Positions 16,776 through 25,641 of a stretch of DNA of 64,000 bases are shown piece after piece. How positions within the stretch are numbered: the stretch's first letter is position 1; the number at the start of each line of letters is the position of its first letter. Source of the DNA: Paraburkholderia aromaticivorans (lineage in GTDB: Bacteria; Pseudomonadota; Gammaproteobacteria; Burkholderiales; Burkholderiaceae); NCBI RefSeq assembly GCF_002278075.1, contig NZ_CP022989.1, positions 1,302,001 through 1,366,000 on the forward strand. Direction: 5' to 3'. The position numbers were made by a program, and so were the translations under genes. The notes beneath the pieces are model-generated. The model was not told the origin of the DNA and made no database searches. It saw only the letters and a program-made list of their open reading frames with translations.

Positions 16776-17657
16776 ATGAACAAAGATTTCTTTCTGATCG
16801 GCATCGACGGCGGCGGCAGCGGCACGCGTGTCGTACTCGGCGACGCACAAGGCCGCGAGCTGGCGCAGGCGGCAAGCGGGCCGTCCGGTTTGGGGCTCGG
16901 TGTCGAACGTGCGTGGCAGGCCATTGCGGCAGGTTGCGGAGAAGCATTCGCGGGCGCCGGCGTGGTGCTGGACTGGTCGCGCTGCGTGCTCGGCTGCGGA
17001 CTGGCAGGCGTCAACAATCGCGACTGGCTGAGCGCGTTTCGCGCGCAGGCGCCCGCGGTGGCCGCACTCGCCGTGGAAAGCGACGCCTATACCACCTTGC
17101 TGGGCGCCCACGCCGGTGCGCCCGGCGTGATCGTCGCGCTCGGCACCGGCAGCGTGGCGGCCGTGCTGGACGGCGAGGGCGAATGCCGGATGGTTAGCGG
17201 CTATGGATTTCCGTCGGGCGACGAGGCGAGCGGCGCATGGCTCGGACTGCGGGCCATCGTGCATGCGCAACACGCGCTCGACGGGCGCGGTCCCAACGAC
17301 GATCTGGCGCAGGCCCTGATCGACCACACCGGCGCGCACGACCGCGACAGCCTCGTCGTGTGGCTCTGCGAGGCCAATCAGACCGCCTATGCGCGACTTG
17401 CGCCGATCGTCGTCGCCCATCGCAGGCATCCGTTCGCGGCGCGTTTGCTCGGCGAGGCCGGTCTGCAGGTGGGCAAGATGATCGCCGCGCTGGATCCCTC
17501 GGCGAGCCTGCCGGTCGCGTTGTGCGGCGGGCTCGGCGAGCCGTTGCGCGAGTACGTGCCGCAGATCTATCAGACGCGTTTGCGCGAGCCGCTGGCCGAC
17601 TCGGCTCACGGCGGGTTGCGACTGGCGCACCGCGAGGCGGTTCGCATCGCAGGCTAG
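16776..17657 (+). CDS. BadF/BadG/BcrA/BcrD-type ATPase, N-acetylglucosamine-kinase-like
   Basis: A 293-residue ASKHA-fold protein. The phosphate-1 loop is GIDGGGSGTRVVLGD at the N-terminus, phosphate-2 is near VIVALGTGSVAAVL, then GYGFPSGDEASGAWLG, and the adenosine motif is LCGGLGEPL. This pattern matches glucosamine/N-acetylglucosamine kinases of the BadF superfamily, acting in amino-sugar salvage. No transport or NagA/NagB genes are adjacent, so the sugar assignment is by family only. Confidence 0.85.
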   Translation: MNKDFFLIGIDGGGSGTRVVLGDAQGRELAQAASGPSGLGLGVERAWQAIAAGCGEAFAGAGVVLDWSRCVLGCGLAGVNNRDWLSAFRAQAPAVAALAVESDAYTTLLGAHAGAPGVIVALGTGSVAAVLDGEGECRMVSGYGFPSGDEASGAWLGLRAIVHAQHALDGRGPNDDLAQALIDHTGAHDRDSLVVWLCEANQTAYARLAPIVVAHRRHPFAARLLGEAGLQVGKMIAALDPSASLPVALCGGLGEPLREYVPQIYQTRLREPLADSAHGGLRLAHREAVRIAG

Positions 17658-17776
17658 GAACGGTGGTTCGCGGTGCGCTCGCGGTTGCGATTCGCTGGGC
17701 ATAGCCGTTGCGTTTCCGGTGAACGTGGCTGGCAACGGTAAAATACACACTTCGAAGTTGCCCGACTGCTCACACT

Positions 17777-18598
17777 ATGTACAAAGTTATCGCCACGGAT
17801 CTCGACGGCACGCTGCTCAACGCCGATCATCAGGTGGACCCGTTCACCGTCGCCACCGTGCGCAAACTCGAGAGCGACGGGCTGCGGTTCGTCATTGCAA
17901 CGGGCCGCCATTATTGCGACGTCGCCGGCATCCGCGACGTGCTGGGCATCAATCCTTATCTCATCACGTCGAATGGCGCGCGCATTCACGCGCCGGACAA
18001 CACGGTGATCCACGCCGACGACCTGCCTCCTGCTATCGTGCAACGGCTGGTGCAGCCGGAAATCACCGGCGGGCACGGCCGTGTGATCGTCAATCTGTTC
18101 GCCGATCAGGCATGGTTGATCGACCGCGACGCACCGGATCTGCTGAAGTTTCATCAGGACTCGGGCTTCACCTATGAGGTGACCGATCTACCGAAACACG
18201 ACGGCGCCGACATCGCAAAGGCGCTCTACATCGGCGAACCCGCCGATCTTGCGCAAGTGGCGGCGAACCTGGAACGCGAATTCGGCGACGCCCTTTACGT
18301 GACCTATTCACTGCCGGACTGCCTGGAAGTGATGACGGCGAACGTATCGAAGGGACGCGCGTTGCAGATCGTGCTCGAGCGCGTCGGCGTCGATGCCTCG
18401 CATTGCGTGGCGTTCGGCGACAACATGAACGATATCGATCTGCTCGAGACGGCCGGCCATCCGTTCATGATGAATAACGCCAATCCCGATCTCATGACGC
18501 GTCTGCCGAACGTGCCGCGGATCGGCAACAACTTCGAAGCAGGCGTCGCGCACCATCTGCGCAAGCTTTTCTCGCTCGACGACGAACTGATGTTCTGA
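17777..18598 (+). CDS. Cof-type HAD-IIB phosphatase
   Basis: A 273-residue HAD-IIB protein: motif I DLDGTLLN at residue 8, motif II ITSNGARIH, and the Lys and acidic motifs KGRALQIVLE and FGDNMNDIDLL near the end. It resembles YbhA/YidA/Cof phosphatases that hydrolyse sugar phosphates, PLP or FMN. It is followed by a strong terminator and preceded by the kinase gene on the same strand (119-nt gap). Confidence 0.9.
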   Translation: MYKVIATDLDGTLLNADHQVDPFTVATVRKLESDGLRFVIATGRHYCDVAGIRDVLGINPYLITSNGARIHAPDNTVIHADDLPPAIVQRLVQPEITGGHGRVIVNLFADQAWLIDRDAPDLLKFHQDSGFTYEVTDLPKHDGADIAKALYIGEPADLAQVAANLEREFGDALYVTYSLPDCLEVMTANVSKGRALQIVLERVGVDASHCVAFGDNMNDIDLLETAGHPFMMNNANPDLMTRLPNVPRIGNNFEAGVAHHLRKLFSLDDELMF

Positions 18599-18612
18599 CC
18601 TCGAATGGAAAT

Positions 18613-18645
18613 GGCCCGCGTCCGTCTTCACGGACGCGGGCCGTT
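18613..18645 (+). terminator. Rho-independent terminator after the Cof-type HAD gene
   Basis: A perfect 13-bp stem (GGCCCGCGTCCGT / ACGGACGCGGGCC) with a CTTC tetraloop lies 14 nt after the stop, followed by GTTTC. The short U-tract is offset by the very stable stem. Confidence 0.8.
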
Positions 18646-18736
18646 TCGTGCAGGGCTTCGTGCGTTTCCGGCTGCTGCTAACGGCGCTGCGGGTTCCCCG
18701 ACGATCAACGCTGGTAGCGCGCCTTGCTAGCTACGA

Positions 18737-19057
18737 TTAGCCGTGCCACCCGCCGCGGCGGTCGCCGCGGTCACCATGGTCGCCCCGACCGCCGTGATCC
18801 CAGCCGCGATCATTGTGATTCCAGCCGCGATCATATCGATGCTCGCCCCGATCATAGTCGCCGCGGTCGTAGCGATGGTCCCAGCCGCCGTTGCCGTAAT
18901 ACACGGGCTGCGGCGCGGCATAGACCGGAGCCGGTCGGGCATAAACCGGTGCGCCGAGCGACAGGCCGATGTTCAGATCCGTATGCGCTTGCGCGACACC
19001 GCATGCGCCCGCTGCGAGTCCTGCGGCAACCAGCAAGTGAGTGACGATGCGTTTCAT
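18737..19057 (-). CDS. PXPV-repeat secreted protein
   Basis: A 106-residue protein with a clear signal peptide (cleaved near VAQA-H), a short region with PXPV-like repeats (YARPAPVYAAPQPVYYG), then a highly repetitive Asp/Arg/Gly/His/Trp tail built on RGWDH/DRGD units. AGGAG precedes the ATG at 19057. It is probably periplasmic or surface exposed; the His/Asp-rich tail could bind metal, but no function is established. Degenerate repeats in the DNA (about 18740-18890) reflect the tail. Confidence 0.75.
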   Translation of the reverse strand: MKRIVTHLLVAAGLAAGACGVAQAHTDLNIGLSLGAPVYARPAPVYAAPQPVYYGNGGWDHRYDRGDYDRGEHRYDRGWNHNDRGWDHGGRGDHGDRGDRRGGWHG

Positions 19058-19343
19058 GTTTGTTCTCCTGTGAGGCGACGTATGTTTGTCGCACAGGACC
19101 AATCTACGCACTCCGGGCGGTGTGTACTGCGACGAGATGTTACGGACTGCAAGCATCGTCGCGGGGATTGAAAGGTGTGGGCAGAGGGATTTGAGTGCGC
19201 GACGTCCGAAGCGCTTCGTGGTCAAAGCCCCGCTGCGCAAGGGTGCGCGATCCCATGAGCCGTTTCGCACGGCCGTCGGCGCGCCGCTTGGCACAGTTCC
19301 AGCGCCCGCCGCCGTAATTGCGGCTTACATCTGAATTGCCGGA

Positions 19344-20039
19344 TTAATCTCCCGCACTCGCCGAAGACGCCGATGCACTCGCCGAAGACGCTCCCGGCAA
19401 CGCTGCGCAAGGGCAATCTGTTGCGCGTCCGTCCAGTCCCTGCCGATCATGTTTGAAGCTGGCGCGCGCGGCGCCGTTTTGCCAGTTGAGCCGAACGATA
19501 TAAATGCTGTCGAAATCGTCGCTCTTCCAGTTCGGGACATCGGCGGCGTTGCCGCCGTGCGCGCTCAGCATCTGGCGCAATAACTTCACGATCAGCTTGT
19601 GTTCCCACGCCACGACGATCAGCTTGTTGCGATTGGCAGGATTGACGAGCGCCGTGCCGAGCTGGTCGATTTGCGCGAAGCCGTACGGCGTTTGCACCGG
19701 CATCTGGAACTGGATGGCCGTCGGCTCGATCGTCGCCAGCGGCCGGATGTAGTAATAGGGCTTGCCGCTGTCGTCTTTTTGCTGGCCGGGATCGGGTGCG
19801 TAGATCGCGTCCGGCTTGCCGAACTTGGCAGCGATCACCGCCGGCAAGGCGAGAGCCCGGTTGAGCCCCTGGCAGTTGAGCTGGCCGTAGCCTTGCGCCG
19901 GCTTCTCGCCGTGCCGCACGAACACGAGCGTTTCAACCTCGCCGTCGGCCGCGTGCGCGGCAGGTAGCGCCGACAGACCCGCACACAGGCCGCCGATGGA
20001 GAGTGCGACGCCATGCAGAAATCCGCTGAAACGCTTCAT
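19344..20039 (-). CDS. Secreted histidine-phosphatase-superfamily protein
   Basis: A 231-residue protein with a signal peptide (AAHA-AD) and the phosphohistidine motif LVFVRHGEKP right after it; the second catalytic His is likely in VVAWEHKLIV. This is the branch-2-like or bacterial PGAM-like fold, acting outside the cytoplasm. The C-terminal 15 residues are a Ser/Ala repeat encoded by a short DNA duplication near 19350-19390. The start at 20039 gives a normal signal peptide. Substrate unknown. Confidence 0.8.
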   Translation of the reverse strand: MKRFSGFLHGVALSIGGLCAGLSALPAAHAADGEVETLVFVRHGEKPAQGYGQLNCQGLNRALALPAVIAAKFGKPDAIYAPDPGQQKDDSGKPYYYIRPLATIEPTAIQFQMPVQTPYGFAQIDQLGTALVNPANRNKLIVVAWEHKLIVKLLRQMLSAHGGNAADVPNWKSDDFDSIYIVRLNWQNGAARASFKHDRQGLDGRATDCPCAALPGASSASASASSASAGD

Positions 20040-20152
20040 AGATAGCACCTGTGCGAGCTTGGGAGGTCGCACGATTCTAGCAGCGGTGTTCGAGTGCGCC
20101 TTGCTGCGATGGGGCGGATCGCCGTGCCCGCGCTCCCGGCGGCGAAAGAGAG

Positions 20153-20179
20153 CGGGCGCCGCAGCGCCCGTTTTGTTTT
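20153..20179. terminator. GC-rich hairpin with T-tract between aqpZ and the phosphatase gene
   Basis: Perfect stem CGGGCGC / GCGCCCG with a CGCA loop; TTTTGTTTT follows on the plus strand and CTCTCTTT on the minus strand. Both flanking genes are on the minus strand, so it most likely ends aqpZ transcripts despite the better U-tract facing the other way. Confidence 0.5.
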
Positions 20180-20201
20180 GCCCGGATTACCGCGCCCGGT
20201 A

Positions 20202-20942
20202 TCAGTCGAGCGCCAGCTTCTGCGAATTGCTGCTGCGGCTTTCGGCGAGGGCCGGATACAACACGCCGGCAATCACCGCGCCGAGAATGGGCGCCAGCCA
20301 GAACATCCACAACTGATCCACCGCCGCACCGCCGACAAATAGCGCCGGCCCGGTGGAGCGCGCCGGGTTGACCGACGTGTTGGTCACCGGGATGGATATC
20401 AGGTGAATCAGCGTGAGACACAGACCGATGGCGATCGGTGCGAAGCCAGTCGGCGCGCGCTTGTCGGTCGCGCCCAGAATGACGAAGAGAAAGAAGCCGG
20501 TCATCACCACTTCACAGATGAATGCCGCGGCGAGCGAGTAATGGCCCGGCGAGCGCTCGCCGTAGCCATTGCTGGCGAAACCGCTTGCAACCAGGTCGAA
20601 ACCCGGCTTGCCCGATGCGATGAGCGATAGCACCAGCGCACCCAGCACCGCGCCGATCACCTGGGCGACGATGTACGGCAGGAGATCGCGCGCCGGAAAG
20701 CGGCCCGCGACCGCCAGGCCGACGCTCACCGCGGGATTCAGGTGGCAGCCGGAAATGTGGCCGATCGCATAGGCCATTGTCAGTACGGTCAAGCCGAAAG
20801 CGAGCGCCACGCCGACGAACCCGATGCCCAGGCCATGGACCGGGCCGGCGAAGTTGGCGGCGAGGACAGCGCTGCCGCAGCCTCCCAGCACAAGCCAGAA
20901 GGTGCCGAACAATTCGGCGGCAAGACGTTTTGACAACTGCAT
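20202..20942 (-). CDS. aqpZ: Aquaporin Z
   Basis: A 246-residue six-helix membrane protein with two NPA boxes, HLNPAVS (NPA at 69-71) and SVNPARS (192-194), and the selectivity-filter Arg195 after the second NPA. Sequence around [23 protein letters not shown] and [24 protein letters not shown] is AqpZ-like (water-selective) rather than GlpF-like. It is an inner-membrane water channel. The start at 20942 removes a non-conserved 14-residue extension. Confidence 0.93.
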   Translation of the reverse strand: MQLSKRLAAELFGTFWLVLGGCGSAVLAANFAGPVHGLGIGFVGVALAFGLTVLTMAYAIGHISGCHLNPAVSVGLAVAGRFPARDLLPYIVAQVIGAVLGALVLSLIASGKPGFDLVASGFASNGYGERSPGHYSLAAAFICEVVMTGFFLFVILGATDKRAPTGFAPIAIGLCLTLIHLISIPVTNTSVNPARSTGPALFVGGAAVDQLWMFWLAPILGAVIAGVLYPALAESRSSNSQKLALD

Positions 20943-21230
20943 GATTGGTAATCCTAAAAAGATGGCGCTTGCGCTAGCACGCACGGCTAAGTCCGGATGC
21001 CATGCCTTGAGCGGCCAATTCTAGGGAAAGGTCGCCAATTCGGGTGTCAAGAATTGTCAATCTGGTGCCGCGCTTACCTATTATTGCGAGATAAAGAGAG
21101 GGTTTAACAATTCATCCGTGTTAATAATTATCTGAGGATATCTTGTTAAATCGGTATTCTTGTCCATTGCGAATTTTTATAATTACAGTTAGTCTGCGAG
21201 CCAATGAGTTCTAAAAAGGGGAGAACCGGA

Positions 21231-21533
21231 ATGTCTCAATATGCAGACCTCAAGGCGCAGATCGCCAAATTGCAGGCACAGGCAGAAGAAGCGCGGCGCA
21301 CTGAAATCGACAACGTGGTCGCCGACATCCGCCAAAAGATCGCTGAATACGGTCTGACGGCTCAGGACCTCGGCTTTGCCGTCGCCGCCAAGCGCGGGCG
21401 CCCGCCCAAGAAGGCGCCGCTGCCGGCGAAGTATCAGGACCCCAAATCGGGCAATACGTGGAGCGGGCGCGGCAAACCGCCTAAGTGGATCGTCGGCAAG
21501 AATCGCGAGCGCTTTCTGATTGGCGCGGCTTGA
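21231..21533 (+). CDS. H-NS-like nucleoid protein
   Basis: A 100-residue protein with an N-terminal coiled coil (YADLKAQIAKLQAQAEEARR) and a C-terminal H-NS DNA-binding domain with DPKSGNTWSGRGKPPKWI; an AT-hook-like KRGRPPKK lies in the linker. Such proteins silence AT-rich or foreign DNA. GGGGAG at 21219-21224 fits the ATG at 21231. The 180-nt upstream region is unusually AT-rich, as is common for self-regulated hns genes. Confidence 0.92.
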   Translation: MSQYADLKAQIAKLQAQAEEARRTEIDNVVADIRQKIAEYGLTAQDLGFAVAAKRGRPPKKAPLPAKYQDPKSGNTWSGRGKPPKWIVGKNRERFLIGAA

Positions 21534-21633
21534 GCCGATTGCCGGTCGGGCGAAAGCCAACTGAAGGTTATTGGCACTCGGGCTTTATTCACTGAGCGCT
21601 AATCCGTGATGGAAGCGCATCCATTCGCGCATT

Positions 21634-21664
21634 AAAAAAGCCGCCCCAGGAGGGCGGCTTTTTT
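21634..21664. terminator. Terminator after the H-NS-like gene
   Basis: AAAAAAGCCGCCC and GGGCGGCTTTTTT form a 7-bp GC stem extended by A/T pairing with a 5-nt loop. The T-run serves the plus-strand gene, and the A-run makes it a possible bidirectional terminator for the minus-strand glycosyltransferase. Confidence 0.9.
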
Positions 21665-21819
21665 GGACAAGAAGTGGGATAAGCGGGATTTACCGCTCGC
21701 GCAAACGATTCACACGACGAAATGACCCACTATTCATCTGCGAATCGGAAACCCTGCATGAGGGGATTCCGGTCCTCGAGCGGCTGAGGGAAAACTTGTC
21801 AGAGTCGCTCGAATGCCGT

Positions 21820-22884
21820 TTAGCCCACCGCGACTTGACGCAGTACCGGGCGGCGCGTGGCTTCGATCAGCGCCGAATAGCCGTCCACATAGTTCCGCGC
21901 CATGGTCTTCGAACTGAAGCGGCGTTCGAACTGGGCGCGAATTTCGGTGCGCGACAGTTCGTCCAGGCGCTGTAGCGCCGCAACCGCCCCCTGTACGTCC
22001 TCGACGATATAACCGGTCACGCCGTGGTCGATCACCTCCGGCACCGATCCGCGGTTGAACGCGATCACCGGCGTGCCGCACGCCATCGACTCGATCATCA
22101 CCAGGCCGAACGGCTCGGACCAGTCGATCGGGAACAGCAGCGCCTTGGCGCCGGAAAGAAACTCGGGCTTCTGCGCTTCGTTGATCTCGCCGACAAATTC
22201 CACGTGCGCCTGCGAGAGCAGCGGCTCGATCTCGCGTTTGAAATATTCCTGGTCGGCCTTGTCCACCTTGGCGGCGATCTTCAGCGGCAGACCGCTTTGT
22301 GCGGCGATCTTGATAGCTGTATCGACGCGCTTCTCCGGGCAAATACGGCCGAGGAACGCGAGATATTCCGGCTTCTTGTGCGTTTGCGGCGTCAGTAGCT
22401 GCTCCGGCAAGCCGTGGTAGATCGTGTTGAGCCAGTTCGCTTGCGGCAGCGGCGCGCGCTGCGAATCGGAAATCGAAACCACGGGCGCGTCGGAGAACGC
22501 ATCGAACACCGGTTGCAGTTCCGGCAGATCGAGGCGGCCGTGCAGCGTGGTCACGAATGGCGTGTCCATCGTGGAAAAAAGCGGGAACGGCATGTAGTCG
22601 AGGTGGAAGTGCAGCACGTCGAACTCATGCGCGACCTTTCGCACCTTCTCCATCATCAGGATGTGCGGAGCCAACGCGTCGCGGATCGTGGGATCGAGGC
22701 GCAGTGCACGAGGCCAGCAGGCGTCGAGATTGGCGGAGGTGACCGAATCGCCGCTTGCAAACAGCGTGACGTCGTGGCCGAGGCCGACCAATGCTTCGGT
22801 CAGATATGATACGACGCGTTCGGTGCCACCGTAGAGTTTCGGCGGGACGGCTTCATACAACGGCGCAATTTGTGCGATTCGCAT
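21820..22884 (-). CDS. GT4 family glycosyltransferase
   Basis: A 354-residue GT-B enzyme. The N-terminal acceptor domain starts MRIAQIAPLYEAVPPKLYGGTERVV; the C-terminal GT4 signature is EPFGLVMIESMACGTPVIAFNRGSVPEVI, with FLGRICPEKRVDTAI as the phosphate-contact strand. It transfers a sugar from a nucleotide donor; donor and acceptor are not deducible. It stands alone upstream of flhDC on the opposite strand. A link to flagellin glycosylation is possible but unsupported. Confidence 0.88.
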   Translation of the reverse strand: MRIAQIAPLYEAVPPKLYGGTERVVSYLTEALVGLGHDVTLFASGDSVTSANLDACWPRALRLDPTIRDALAPHILMMEKVRKVAHEFDVLHFHLDYMPFPLFSTMDTPFVTTLHGRLDLPELQPVFDAFSDAPVVSISDSQRAPLPQANWLNTIYHGLPEQLLTPQTHKKPEYLAFLGRICPEKRVDTAIKIAAQSGLPLKIAAKVDKADQEYFKREIEPLLSQAHVEFVGEINEAQKPEFLSGAKALLFPIDWSEPFGLVMIESMACGTPVIAFNRGSVPEVIDHGVTGYIVEDVQGAVAALQRLDELSRTEIRAQFERRFSSKTMARNYVDGYSALIEATRRPVLRQVAVG

Positions 22885-23592
22885 GCGTTTTCTCCTGATC
22901 AGAACGGCATCGCACAGCAGCGCTCGGGTCGAGCGGGGAGCGAATGCCTGACGGACGGTTGGGCGCGGTAAGCCGCCGCCCGGGGGTGCTCCGAACCTGC
23001 ATCGGGTAATCCCTTAGCTTCATTATCAGGATCGACCGCGCAAATTCGAGTTATTTTTCAAACGCTTAATGTTGTTACAGCGCGAAACATGCCGCGTTAC
23101 AGGTCGTCTCCAAGGCAGTCCCGATAATCGGAAACGAAAAACGGCCGTTTTATTCGAACACAGCGTATCTCATCAGCAAGGCGCGGGCCTGGCGATCCGA
23201 GCGCGCTCCCTACATGGCTTGCGTTACGCAGAAGTGAAAACGTCTTATAATTGTTTTTCACCGGTGCAATGGTGCTCAGCTTGAGTTGTCCCGGCTCACC
23301 CTTCGGCCGCGTGCCCATCGCCGTCGTAGTCATCACGGTGCATTGCCCCCCAGATTGCTCCCCAACTCGCCCTCCTCAGCCCCGCTCTTGCTCGACTTTG
23401 TAGGAAAAATTCCTACACGAATGACGGATTAATCCGTCAGCAAGGTTGGGTGTCTATCCGATTTTCGTCCGCCCCCCCTTTCGACACAATGCTCGCAAGA
23501 CCAGAAACGAGCCGATTCGTGCGGTTTAAGCGCGCGCGTCCGAGCAAACGTTTCCGCAACGGCCTGACCAGCCAGAACACCCCGGGGGAATC
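22885..23592. other. Long regulatory intergenic region upstream of flhDC
   Basis: About 700 nt separates the divergent glycosyltransferase and flhD. No gene is recognisable. A perfect -10 hexamer TATAAT lies at 23246-23251 (+), preceded by TTACGC with a 16-nt spacer, which is a poor -35. Two adjacent palindromes lie at 23400-23439. A long control region is normal for a master flagellar operon. Confidence 0.6.
23400..23439. promoter_or_regulatory. Two adjacent palindromes upstream of flhD, candidate operators
   Basis: GTAGGAAAAATTCCTAC (23400-23416, 7-bp arms, 3-nt centre) and the perfect 18-mer TGACGGATTAATCCGTCA (23422-23439) are centred about 22 bp apart, close to two helical turns, and lie about 155 nt before the flhD ATG. 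The first resembles boxes of NarL/FixJ-type response regulators such as the RcsAB box. They are likely binding sites of one or two dimeric regulators of flhDC; the identities are inference. Confidence 0.65.
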
Positions 23593-23913
23593 ATGAGCGC
23601 GACAAGCGATATGCTCAATGAGATCAGAGAAGTTAACCTGTCTTATCTCCTGCTCGCGCAGCGACTGCTGCGCGAAGACAAGCCGATGGGCATGTTTCGC
23701 ATGGGGATTTCGGACCAGTTAGCCGATGTGCTCGCCAATCTGTCGTTGGCGCAGACCGTCAAGCTGGCGGCGTCCAATCAGGTGTTGTGCCGTTTCCGTT
23801 TCGACGACCATGCCGTGCTGTCCGCTCTGGCGGACAAAGGCAAATCCAGCGCCGTGGCACAGGCGCATTCCGCGATCCTGATGGCCAGCCAGCCAGTCGA
23901 GCAACTCGGCTGA
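23593..23913 (+). CDS. flhD: Flagellar master regulator subunit FlhD
   Basis: A 106-residue all-helical protein matching FlhD (EIREVNLSYLLLAQRLLREDK, MFRMGISDQLADVLANLS). With FlhC it forms the FlhD4C2 complex that activates class II flagellar promoters. The ATG follows a CCGGGGGAATC ribosome-binding region. It is 51 nt upstream of flhC and clearly co-transcribed with it. Confidence 0.96.
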   Translation: MSATSDMLNEIREVNLSYLLLAQRLLREDKPMGMFRMGISDQLADVLANLSLAQTVKLAASNQVLCRFRFDDHAVLSALADKGKSSAVAQAHSAILMASQPVEQLG

Positions 23914-23964
23914 TGACACGCTGAATTCCAAGCCGAGCAATCAGGACGGGGGAAACGCCAACGG

Positions 23965-24525
23965 ATGGCCTATAAAAGTGTTGTGCTCGAAGTCAGGGAG
24001 ATCACCCTGGCCATCGAACTGATCGAGCTTGGCGCGCGTTTGCAGTTGCTGGAAGCGGAAACCAGCCTGTCGCGCGACCGCCTCATCAGGCTGTATAAGG
24101 AACTGAAAGGGGTGTCGCCGCCCAAGGGCATGCTGCCGTTTTCGACCGACTGGTTCATGACCTGGCAGCCGAACTTTCATTCGTCGCTGTTCTACAACAT
24201 CTACCGTTTCATGGCCGGCCACGGCGGTTGCCTGACGATCCAGTCGATCGTGAAGAGCTACCGCCTGTACCTGGAGCATGTCCAGTTGCACGACGACGAG
24301 CCCGTGCTCAGTCTCACGCGCGCCTGGACGCTGGTGCGCTTCTTCGACTCCGGGATGCTGCAAATGACCGCCTGCTGCCGCTGCGGAGGGCATTTTGTCG
24401 CACACGCGCACGACCCGCAGCATGCGTTCGTCTGCGGACTGTGCCAGCCGCCTTCGCGCGCCGGTAAGACAAAGAAATCTGCCGACGCCCGCGCCCGCGA
24501 GATCCTCGCCGCCCTCGAAGCCTGA
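23965..24525 (+). CDS. flhC: Flagellar master regulator subunit FlhC
   Basis: A 186-residue FlhC: LAIELIELGARLQLLEAETSLSRDRL at the N-terminus (FlhD contacts), then a zinc site of four cysteines in CCRCGGHF ... CGLCQ at about residues 137-160. FlhC supplies most DNA contacts in FlhD4C2. The last about 30 residues form a charged tail (KTKKSADARAREILAALEA). Confidence 0.96.
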   Translation: MAYKSVVLEVREITLAIELIELGARLQLLEAETSLSRDRLIRLYKELKGVSPPKGMLPFSTDWFMTWQPNFHSSLFYNIYRFMAGHGGCLTIQSIVKSYRLYLEHVQLHDDEPVLSLTRAWTLVRFFDSGMLQMTACCRCGGHFVAHAHDPQHAFVCGLCQPPSRAGKTKKSADARAREILAALEA

Positions 24526-24677
24526 CCCGCAAGGCGCCCGCCGGCGCGTGGTCCGCCGTGCGCCGCCCAACCGGCGGGGCTTCCAGCCTTCCACCCTGCT
24601 CCCGCAACGCCGCGTTCCGCGAGCGGGCGCGCGCCTCGACCTCTGGTTTACACCGGAGCGGCGAGCCACATTTCCGC

Positions 24678-24704
24678 CAAAGTTTTCTGCTTCGTTGCCG
24701 TAAA
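24678..24704 (+). promoter_or_regulatory. FliA (sigma-28) promoter of the motA-cheZ operon
   Basis: CAAAGTTT (24678-24685), 11-nt spacer, GCCGTAAA (24697-24704); 13 of 16 match the sigma-28 consensus with the correct spacing. It lies 45 nt upstream of the motA GTG. It makes the motor/chemotaxis operon class III, separate from the flhDC promoter. Confidence 0.88.
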
Positions 24705-24749
24705 CCTGATTAACGACGGTCACCGTCGCTTCTTTGTGAGGGCTCGGCA

Positions 24750-25610
24750 GTGCTGATTTTCGTGGGAACACTCGTGACGCTTTTGTCCGTTTTCGGCGGT
24801 TACGCGCTGGAAGGCGGCCATCTCGGCGCGCTGCTGCAGCCCGTTGAAGTGCTGATGATCGTAGGCGCTGGCGTCGGCGCGTTCATTCTCGGTAACGGAA
24901 TGAAGACGATCAAGGCGACGCTGCGCGTCATTCCGACCCTGTTCAAGGGCGCGAAGTACAACAAGGACGTCTACATGGAGCTGATGGCGCTCCTCTACGT
25001 CCTGCTGGCCAAGGCGCGCAAGGAAGGCACGCTGACGCTGGAAGCGGACATCGACGATCCGTCGAAGAGTCCGATCTTCACCCAATATCCGAAGATTCTC
25101 GCGGACAAGCACATCATCGAATTCCTGACCGACTACCTGCGTCTGATGGTGGGCGGCAACATGAACGCGTTCGAGATCGAAAGTCTGATGGACGAGGAGA
25201 TCGAGACGCATCACCAGGAAGGCGAAGCACCCGCGCATGCGCTGAACAAGGTCGGCGACGCGATGCCGGCGTTCGGTATCGTGGCCGCGGTGATGGGCGT
25301 GGTGCACACCATGGCCTCCGCCGACAAGCCGCCCGCGGTGCTCGGCGAGATGATCGCCCAGGCGCTGGTCGGCACCTTCCTCGGGATTCTGCTTTCGTAC
25401 GGGCTGATCGGGCCGCTCGCGAGCGTCGCCGAACAGCGCGTGACCGAGTCGACCAAGATGTTCCAGTGCATCAAGGTGACGATTCTGGCCAGCCTGAACG
25501 GTTACGCGCCGGCGATCGCCGTCGAGTTCGGCCGCAAGGTGCTCTTCTCGACCGAACGCCCGTCGTTCGCCGAGCTGGAAGAGCACGTGCGCCGGGTCAA
25601 GGCCAAGTGA
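24750..25610 (+). CDS. motA: Flagellar motor stator protein MotA
   Basis: A 286-residue protein starting at GTG (24750), with GAGGG well spaced upstream. It has four predicted helices: N-terminal LIFVGTLVTLLSVFGGYALEGG, GAGVGAFILGNG, and the C-terminal pair around AFGIVAAVMGVVHTMA and LVGTFLGILLSYGLIGPLA. The cytoplasmic loop carries charged residues for FliG contact. The proton-channel Pro pair lies in the GIVAAVMGVV/LIGPLA region. It is 31 nt upstream of motB. Confidence 0.95.
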   Translation: MLIFVGTLVTLLSVFGGYALEGGHLGALLQPVEVLMIVGAGVGAFILGNGMKTIKATLRVIPTLFKGAKYNKDVYMELMALLYVLLAKARKEGTLTLEADIDDPSKSPIFTQYPKILADKHIIEFLTDYLRLMVGGNMNAFEIESLMDEEIETHHQEGEAPAHALNKVGDAMPAFGIVAAVMGVVHTMASADKPPAVLGEMIAQALVGTFLGILLSYGLIGPLASVAEQRVTESTKMFQCIKVTILASLNGYAPAIAVEFGRKVLFSTERPSFAELEEHVRRVKAK

Positions 25611-25641
25611 CGGCCAGTTAAGGACACCGGGAACCGAACCG

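Noticed and set aside
23246..23251. Perfect TATAAT upstream of flhD
   Set aside because: Not called as a promoter: the -35 at 16-nt spacing (TTACGC) is poor and it lies about 340 nt from flhD.
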